The notes under the pieces: model-generated
What the model saw: only the letters and a program-made list of their open reading frames with translations
Told to the model about the DNA's origin: nothing
Databases searched by the model: none
Translations under genes and position numbers: made by a program
Shown: in pieces, positions 59,224 to 64,000 of the stretch
Position numbering within the stretch: the first letter of the stretch is position 1
How the letters are laid out: each line of letters opens with the position of its first letter
Assembly (NCBI GenBank): GCA_034423135.1
Contig: DAOUJC010000008.1
Coordinates: 186,001-250,000, forward strand
Direction of reading: 5' to 3'
From: JAPPHY01 sp034423135
GTDB taxonomy: Bacteria > Chloroflexota > Dehalococcoidia > Lucifugimonadales > UBA2985
Length of the DNA: 64,000 bases

Positions 59224-60249
59224 TCACGAAATGCCGGCCGAAAGGAAACGTGCGTAGCCGGCCAGCTCTTCCAGTCCGTCCGCGGACGCGCCGGTGTCGT
59301 TCAGCGCCTCTATGGCCTCCCGGCACAGTTCGTCGGCCTTCTCCTGCGCAAACTCCCTTGCACCGAGCCTTTCCAAAACACCAAGAATCTTGTCAAGGTC
59401 TTCGGGCTCCATGACGCGCTTGAAGTAAACGTCGCCCAGAGTCCGCCTCTCGGCGCCCGTTGCGTTCCGCAGCGCGAACACGATTGGCAGCGACTTGCGC
59501 TTGTTGAGCAGGTCGCCTGCGTGCGGCATCATCTCGAAGGACGAACCCCACAGGCGCATCACGTCGTCCCGCACGTGGGCTGCCGCGCCCAGCTTGCGTC
59601 CGTAGAGTGCCATCGCCTGCTCGGCGCACTCCCCTGCCGACGCCATCTGCGCGCCCAGCTCCGCGGCGCAGCCCATCAGCGCAGCCCACCTGCCCTCGAC
59701 CGCTTCCAGGTAGGCCTCCTGCGTGATGTCCACGCGCTCCTGGTAGGTCAGGTCAAGGAATTTGCCTTCGCAGTAGCGCAGAGCGGCGGCGTCCAGGGTC
59801 GATGCAGCGCGGAATGCCTGCTCAGGCGTAGCATCTCCGTCTGCAAGGCTCAGCAGGCTGAGGCGGGCCAGCGCGTGCATGCCGTCGCCCGCGTTGATCG
59901 ACTGTGCAGGCCCCCAAGTCCACCACACCGTGGGCCGGCCGTATCGCTCCGGCACGCCGTCCTGAATGTCGCCGTGTATCTGCGAAGAGCGGTACACGAG
60001 CTCTACCGCAGCGGCTGCCGGCATCGCCCTGCCCGGTTCGCCACCCAGGGCCTCGCAGGCCAGGACGCAGAGCGTAGGGTGGACGCGCAGGTCTGGTATT
60101 GCCTCAACCGGCTCGCCAAGCTCGTCAAGCCAGCCCATGTGCTGGGCCATCATGCGGTACAAAGCCAGGTCACCGCGCCCCATCACAACGGACTTGAGCT
60201 CCGACTCGATGCCCTCGGCGTGGCGGTCAAATGATGTTGGCTGGCTCAT
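59224..60249 (-). CDS. Polyprenyl synthetase family protein with altered Asp-rich motifs
   Basis: A protein of about 341 residues with the all-helical isoprenyl diphosphate synthase fold. The first Asp-rich motif reads HGDIQDG (normally DDxxD), and the second reads RDDVMRLWG (normally DDxxD). Flanking features such as YGRPTVWWTWG, INAGDGMHALA and LLNKRKSLPIVFAL are clear. Loss of one Asp in each motif suggests altered metal binding, a regulatory role or an unusual chain. ATG 60249 is preferred over GTG 60258 because GGTGAG lies just before it. Confidence 0.82.
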   Translation of the reverse strand: MSQPTSFDRHAEGIESELKSVVMGRGDLALYRMMAQHMGWLDELGEPVEAIPDLRVHPTLCVLACEALGGEPGRAMPAAAAVELVYRSSQIHGDIQDGVPERYGRPTVWWTWGPAQSINAGDGMHALARLSLLSLADGDATPEQAFRAASTLDAAALRYCEGKFLDLTYQERVDITQEAYLEAVEGRWAALMGCAAELGAQMASAGECAEQAMALYGRKLGAAAHVRDDVMRLWGSSFEMMPHAGDLLNKRKSLPIVFALRNATGAERRTLGDVYFKRVMEPEDLDKILGVLERLGAREFAQEKADELCREAIEALNDTGASADGLEELAGYARFLSAGIS

Positions 60250-60294
60250 GGGTCTCACCGCGAGGAGTCAATGCCCTCGCCCTTCTTCCGAGTG

Positions 60295-60945
60295 TTATTC
60301 GGCTGCAACGCCCCCTGTGTCATCTGGCCACATCTGTTGCAGCGCGTCCGGCGGAATCACGCCCTCCCGCACTATGCGGAGTGAGTCGCCGGTCATGTCC
60401 ACGATGGTGGAGGCTCCACTGAGCGGGCACGGCCCGCAGTCCACCACAAGGTCCACCCTGCCGGACATCTGACGCAGCACTTCCTCGGCTGTGACCGGAT
60501 CGGCTTCGCCGGAGCGGTTGGCGCTTGTGCCTGTCAGCGGCGCGCCTACGGCCCTGATCAGATCCCGAGCTATGTTGTGATTGGGCACTCGCACAGCCAG
60601 GGTGTCGCCGCCGGCAGTCACCTCCGACGGAACGGAGGGCGCCTTTCGCAGAATCATGGTAAGTCCTCCGGGCCAGAACCTCTCGGCGAAGTCCCACGCC
60701 AGCGGGGGCACGTCCACCGCAACCTTCTCAAGGTCCTCAATCCCGGCCAGCAGCAGGGGGAGCGCCATGCCGGCGGGTCGATCCTTGGCCTGAAAGACGC
60801 GCTCCACTGCCGTTGGCATGAGTCCGTGAGCGCCAAGCGCGTAGAGGGTGTCCGTGGGAAACGCCACCAGTCCCCCCTCCAGAAGAACGGAAACCGCCCT
60901 TTCCAGAAGGCCGTCGGCGGTCTGAATTCCTCTAGGGCTGCTCAT
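60295..60945 (-). CDS. tsaC: L-threonylcarbamoyladenylate synthase (TsaC/Sua5/YrdC family)
   Basis: A 216-residue protein for the first step of t6A tRNA modification. It has GGLVAFPTDTLYALGAHG, VFQAKDRPAGMALPLLLA, FWPGGLTMILRKAP, LAVRVPNHNIARDLI and GAPLTGTSANRSGE, the YrdC-domain signature. There is no long C-terminal Sua5 domain. The start region reads AAGGAAACCCATG. It is divergent from guaA with overlapping promoter regions. Confidence 0.93.
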   Translation of the reverse strand: MSSPRGIQTADGLLERAVSVLLEGGLVAFPTDTLYALGAHGLMPTAVERVFQAKDRPAGMALPLLLAGIEDLEKVAVDVPPLAWDFAERFWPGGLTMILRKAPSVPSEVTAGGDTLAVRVPNHNIARDLIRAVGAPLTGTSANRSGEADPVTAEEVLRQMSGRVDLVVDCGPCPLSGASTIVDMTGDSLRIVREGVIPPDALQQMWPDDTGGVAAE

Positions 60946-60953
60946 GGGTTTCC

Positions 60954-60982
60954 TTGACGGAGTATAGCACAGATGCTAATCT
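60954..60982 (+). promoter_or_regulatory. Predicted guaA promoter, leaderless
   Basis: TTGACG (60954-60959) and TAATCT (60977-60982) are 17 bases apart. Only seven bases separate the -10 box from ATG 60990, so transcription should start at or next to the start codon. The minus-strand TATACT (60966-60961), a possible tsaC -10 box, lies inside the spacer. Confidence 0.6.
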
Positions 60983-60989
60983 GAGGGCG

Positions 60990-62681
60990 ATGGCCCAAGC
61001 GGACGGTGAGACCATGCCTTCCGATTCCGGCGACCCCGGCTCTCACCGAACGTCCATCAGCGGCGACCTTGAGGTTGCAGGCTACCTGAGCGCCGCGGAG
61101 GGTCTGGGCCCGCACCCCGCACACGACGACACCCTGCAGGCGCGCGCCGAAGCCGTCGTCATCATCGACTTCGGCTCCCAGTACAGCCGCCTGATCGCAC
61201 GGCGCGTACGAGAGTGCAACGTCTACTGCGAGATTCTGCCCAGCAGCTCGACCTGGGAGCAGGTTGCCCCGCTCAGGCCGCGCGGAGTCATTCTGTCGGG
61301 CGGCCCAGCAAGCGTCTACGAGCCTGACGCGCCCACCGTTCCGGCCTGGGTGTTCGAGCAGGCGCTGCCCACGCTGGGCATCTGCTACGGCCTGCAGGCC
61401 CTGGCGCACCAGCTGGGCGGCCGCGTGGTGCCCGGTACTCATCGCGAGTACGGCCACGCCCTGCTCCACCGCAACGACAGCGACAGCCCGCTCTTCGACT
61501 CACTGCCGTCCTCGTTCACCGTGTGGATGAGTCACGGCGACCAGGTCCTGGACCTGCCACCGGGATTCCGGCCCCTGGCGCACACGGACAACTCGCCCGT
61601 GGCCGTCATGGGCAACGACGACGGCGTGCTGGGCTTGCAGTTTCACCCTGAGGTTGTGCATACGCCGGACGGCAAGCAGATCATCGAGAACTTCCTTTAC
61701 CGCATCTGTGGCTGCCGTGGAGCTTGGACGCCCTCCAACTTCGTCGAGGAGAGCGTTGCCAGGATTCGTGGGCAGGTCGGCGACGGCAAGGTCATTTGCG
61801 CCCTGTCCGGCGGCGTCGATTCCTCCGTAACGGCTGCGCTCGTGCACCGCGCAATCGGCGAGCAGCTCACGTGCATCTTCGTGGACAATGGCCTGCTGCG
61901 CTACGGTGAGGCAGACCAGGTTGCCGAGACGTTCGAGCGAAACCTGGGCATGAACCTGCTGCAGATCGACGCCACTGAGGACTTTCTGACCCGCCTTGCC
62001 GCAGTGGTGGACCCGGAGAGGAAGCGCCGCGAGATTGGCGAGGAGTTCATACGCGTATTCGAAAGGGAGGCCACAAAGCTAGGCACGGTGGACTTCCTGG
62101 CACAGGGCACGCTGTATCCGGACGTCATAGAGAGCGTGGCCGTGGAGAGCGGCGCCTCCGCCGTTATCAAGACTCACCACAACGTTGGCGGCCTGCCTGA
62201 GAACATGCGTCTGTCGCTCGTCGAGCCCCTGCGCTACCTGTTCAAGGACGAGGTGCGGGAGGTCGGCCTGGCGCTGGGCCTGCCGCCGGAGATGGTGTTC
62301 CGGCAGCCCTTCCCGGGGCCGGGTCTCGCCATTCGCATCATCGGCGAGGTCACTTGGGACAAGCTGGAGGTGCTCCGGTCCTGCGACCGCATTGTCATGG
62401 ACGAGATTCAGCAGGCCAACCTGTACAACGAGCTGTGGCAGAGCTTCGCCGTGCTCACGGACACGCGCACGGTGGGCGTCATGGGCGACTTCCGCACCTA
62501 CGGCTACATGGTCGCGGTGAGGGCTGTGACCAGCGAGGACGCCATGACCGCCGACTGGGCGCGCCTCCCCTACGACTTGCTTGCCAGGATCTCGAATCGC
62601 ATCGTAAACGAGGTGCGCGAGGTCAACCGCGTGGTCTACGACGTCACATCCAAGCCTCCCGGCACCATAGAGTGGGAGTAG
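60990..62681 (+). CDS. guaA: GMP synthase (glutamine-hydrolysing)
   Basis: A protein of about 563 residues making GMP from XMP. After a polar extension of about 50 residues it has the class I amidotransferase domain (VVIIDFGSQYSRLIARRVRE, GICYGLQAL with the catalytic Cys, and GLQFHPEVVHT). The PP-loop ALSGGVDSSVTAAL and the dimerisation domain FRQPFPGPGLAIRIIGEV to SKPPGTIEWE follow. ATG 60990 is chosen because an upstream TTG at 60954 is the -35 element of the promoter. The long N-terminal extension is unusual. It converges with the metallopeptidase gene. Confidence 0.95.
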   Translation: MAQADGETMPSDSGDPGSHRTSISGDLEVAGYLSAAEGLGPHPAHDDTLQARAEAVVIIDFGSQYSRLIARRVRECNVYCEILPSSSTWEQVAPLRPRGVILSGGPASVYEPDAPTVPAWVFEQALPTLGICYGLQALAHQLGGRVVPGTHREYGHALLHRNDSDSPLFDSLPSSFTVWMSHGDQVLDLPPGFRPLAHTDNSPVAVMGNDDGVLGLQFHPEVVHTPDGKQIIENFLYRICGCRGAWTPSNFVEESVARIRGQVGDGKVICALSGGVDSSVTAALVHRAIGEQLTCIFVDNGLLRYGEADQVAETFERNLGMNLLQIDATEDFLTRLAAVVDPERKRREIGEEFIRVFEREATKLGTVDFLAQGTLYPDVIESVAVESGASAVIKTHHNVGGLPENMRLSLVEPLRYLFKDEVREVGLALGLPPEMVFRQPFPGPGLAIRIIGEVTWDKLEVLRSCDRIVMDEIQQANLYNELWQSFAVLTDTRTVGVMGDFRTYGYMVAVRAVTSEDAMTADWARLPYDLLARISNRIVNEVREVNRVVYDVTSKPPGTIEWE

Positions 62682-62711
62682 CGGGCAAGCGGCGCCGGCA
62701 ACCCAGCCTCA

Positions 62712-63077
62712 TCACCCCAGACCTAGCTCCTCCAGACTATCTTCATCGAAGCCAAAGTGGTGAGCGATCTCATGCCTCACGGTCTTCTGCACCTCGGTCA
62801 CCAACTCCTCCAGCGTGGAGCACATCGCCTCCAGCGGCCCCTGGAATATCGTGATCTTGTCCGGCGGCACCAGGTTGTAGCCGGCCCGTTCGGTCAGAGG
62901 GATGCCCTCGTACAGGCCCATCAGCTCGTCCCGGCTCTCCAGCCCATGCTCAGCCATCTGCTCCGCGCTGGGCCAGTGCTCCACCACTATCACCAGGTTG
63001 TCCAGGTTCGAAAGCAGCTTTTGCGGCAGCCCTTCCACCGCATCGAGCACCAGTTCCTCGAACTCCTCTTGCTGCAA
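62712..63077 (-). CDS. Minimal zinc metallopeptidase family protein (PF06262-like)
   Basis: A 121-residue protein opening EEFEELVLDAVEGLPQKLL. Its C-terminal block VRHEIAHHFGFDEDSLEELG has the HExxH zinc site with a third ligand likely in the following Asp/Glu region. The family is a minimal metalloprotease of unknown substrate. The TTG start is the only start near the family's usual N-terminus. It is downstream of nfo on the same strand, 35 bases away. Confidence 0.88.
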   Translation of the reverse strand: MQQEEFEELVLDAVEGLPQKLLSNLDNLVIVVEHWPSAEQMAEHGLESRDELMGLYEGIPLTERAGYNLVPPDKITIFQGPLEAMCSTLEELVTEVQKTVRHEIAHHFGFDEDSLEELGLG

Positions 63078-63112
63078 CGCTTTACCAGTGCTCCATCGAG
63101 ACTCTGAGGCGA

Positions 63113-63970
63113 CTACGCTGGCAGGCCGAGCTCTTCCCGAATCCCCTTCAGGACGTCCAGATTGGCCTTGTCCGGGCCTTCTCCGTCCACCCCGGGTACC
63201 TCCAGCAGGAACGGTACGTCCCGGAAGGCCGGATTCGCCATGATGGCCCGAAATGCGTCCAGCCCCATGTGGCCCTGCCCGATGTTCTCGTGGCGGTCCA
63301 CAGCCGAGCCGAGCGGCGTCTTGCTGTCGTTGGCGTGGACTGCCGTCAGGTTGTCCAGACCAACCTCCCTGTCGAACTCGTCCAGGACGCGCTCCAGCCC
63401 GTCGTGGGTTGTCACGTCGTAGCTGGCGGCGAAGAGGTGCTGCGTGTCAAGGCACACCCGCACATTCGGAGCTTCGAGCGCCCTGACCAACCGGCCAATC
63501 TCGCTGAAGCTGGAGCAGATGTGGTCGCCCATGCCCGCGCTGTTCTCAAGCATGAGCCAGACGTCCGGCGGCGATGCGGACAGCACGCGATCCATAGTCC
63601 TCACGGCCTGGTCGAACACTTTCTCGAATCCGGCCCCCTTGTGGCTGCCCGCGTGGAAGATGACCCCGGACGCGCCGAGGGCGCCGGCAGCCTGCATGTA
63701 GTCGGTCAGTGCCTTCTCAGACTTGGCGAGGTGGTCCTCAGTGGGAGCAGCCAGGCTTATCAGGTAGATGGCATGAAAGAAGACAGGGCCTATTCCGGCT
63801 GCAGCTGCCTTTTCCCGGAAGGCCGTCACCACGTCCTCCGAAATTGGCTTGAACGCCCAACCTCTCGGCGAGGAAACGAAGATCTGAACAGCCTCAGCGC
63901 CCATCTCCTGGGCCCGGTCGATGGCCTTGTCCAAGCCGCCCGATGTGGAAACGTGCGCCCCCAGCTTCAA
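63113..63970 (-). CDS. nfo: Endonuclease IV (AP endonuclease)
   Basis: A 285-residue TIM-barrel enzyme that cuts DNA at abasic sites. It opens KLGAHVSTSGGLDKAIDRAQ and has GVIFHAGSHKGAG, LMLENSAGMGDHICSSF, VRVCLDTQHLFAASYD, AVHANDSKTPLGSAVDRHENIGQGHMG and the late FLLEVPG, supplying the trinuclear zinc ligands. The TTG start gives the normal N-terminus. The 30 bases to the right edge of the window show no further gene. Confidence 0.96.
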   Translation of the reverse strand: MKLGAHVSTSGGLDKAIDRAQEMGAEAVQIFVSSPRGWAFKPISEDVVTAFREKAAAAGIGPVFFHAIYLISLAAPTEDHLAKSEKALTDYMQAAGALGASGVIFHAGSHKGAGFEKVFDQAVRTMDRVLSASPPDVWLMLENSAGMGDHICSSFSEIGRLVRALEAPNVRVCLDTQHLFAASYDVTTHDGLERVLDEFDREVGLDNLTAVHANDSKTPLGSAVDRHENIGQGHMGLDAFRAIMANPAFRDVPFLLEVPGVDGEGPDKANLDVLKGIREELGLPA

Positions 63971-64000
63971 GCTGCCTCCTCCCGGGTAACCGGCATCAGG

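Noticed and set aside
60954..60989. TTG 60954 as the guaA start.
   Set aside because: This TTG belongs to the -35 hexamer of a well-spaced promoter, and ATG 60990 follows the -10 box.
1..64000. tRNA, rRNA, CRISPR arrays, insertion sequences and prophage genes.
   Set aside because: No T-loop-bearing cloverleaf, rRNA stretch, regular spaced repeat, transposase or phage structural gene was recognised by reading; a tRNAscan-SE or Infernal run would be needed to exclude small RNAs fully.

Overview
The window looks like a housekeeping stretch of a high-GC chromosome from the phylum Chloroflexota, perhaps a Dehalococcoidia/SAR202-type lineage. This is inferred from the gene set: alternative complex III-type genes, a class II (B12-dependent) ribonucleotide reductase with NrdR, LL-diaminopimelate aminotransferase, an archaeal-type phosphoglycerate mutase, SelB, bacterial HerA/NurA and frequent GTG/TTG starts. 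No rRNA, tRNA, CRISPR array or insertion sequence was recognised.

Layout. 1-4748 (+): a respiratory locus (iron-sulfur subunit, two NrfD-like membrane subunits, ActD-like protein, cytochrome c lipoprotein). 4877-7124 (+): a PLD-like zinc-ribbon protein and an MFS transporter. 7171-7265: paired palindromes. 7416-12403 (+): rplS, priA, def, cca. 12447-13074 (+): a higBA toxin-antitoxin pair with its operator. 13094-15278 (-): an ABC-2 exporter. 15370-18788 (+): nrdR and nrdJ behind tandem NrdR-box-like sites. 19004-23915 (+): pdxA, proC, yggT and two orphan membrane-anchored proteins. 23982-30088 (+): histidine genes hisZ-hisG-(phospholipase-like)-hisD-hisC-hisB. 35957-30097 (-): purine genes purD, purE, purB, purC, purS mixed with a TfoX-like protein, a lipoprotein and a DUF3105 protein. 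46548-36121 (-): a membrane protein, a Ser/Thr kinase with a beta-propeller, ychF, hemW, selB and a nurA/HAS-barrel/herA module. 46652-47659 (+): holA. 60945-47718 (-): a long run with tsaC, a prenyl synthase homologue, pgk, apgM, tpiA, an orphan nuclease, miaA, a 46-residue membrane protein, dapF, dapL, hflX, an orphan peptide-ABC ATPase and an unknown protein behind a repeated-heptamer operator. 60990-62681 (+): guaA. 63970-62712 (-): nfo and a minimal metallopeptidase.

The least ordinary signals are: (1) seven copies of TGCCTTA/TAAGGCA around the promoter of an unknown gene at 48248; (2) an orphan PD-(D/E)XK nuclease with a probable PUA/EVE-like N-terminus between miaA and tpiA; (3) the nurA/HAS/herA module with a cysteine cluster inserted in NurA; (4) hisG with no usable ATG/GTG/TTG start, overlapping hisZ; (5) tandem NrdR-box-like sites three helical turns apart before nrdR-nrdJ; (6) three genes (higB, an ABC ATPase, guaA) whose -10 element lies so close to the start codon that the mRNA would be leaderless or nearly so. 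All promoter calls are by eye, from hexamers at 16-17 bp spacing, without experimental support.
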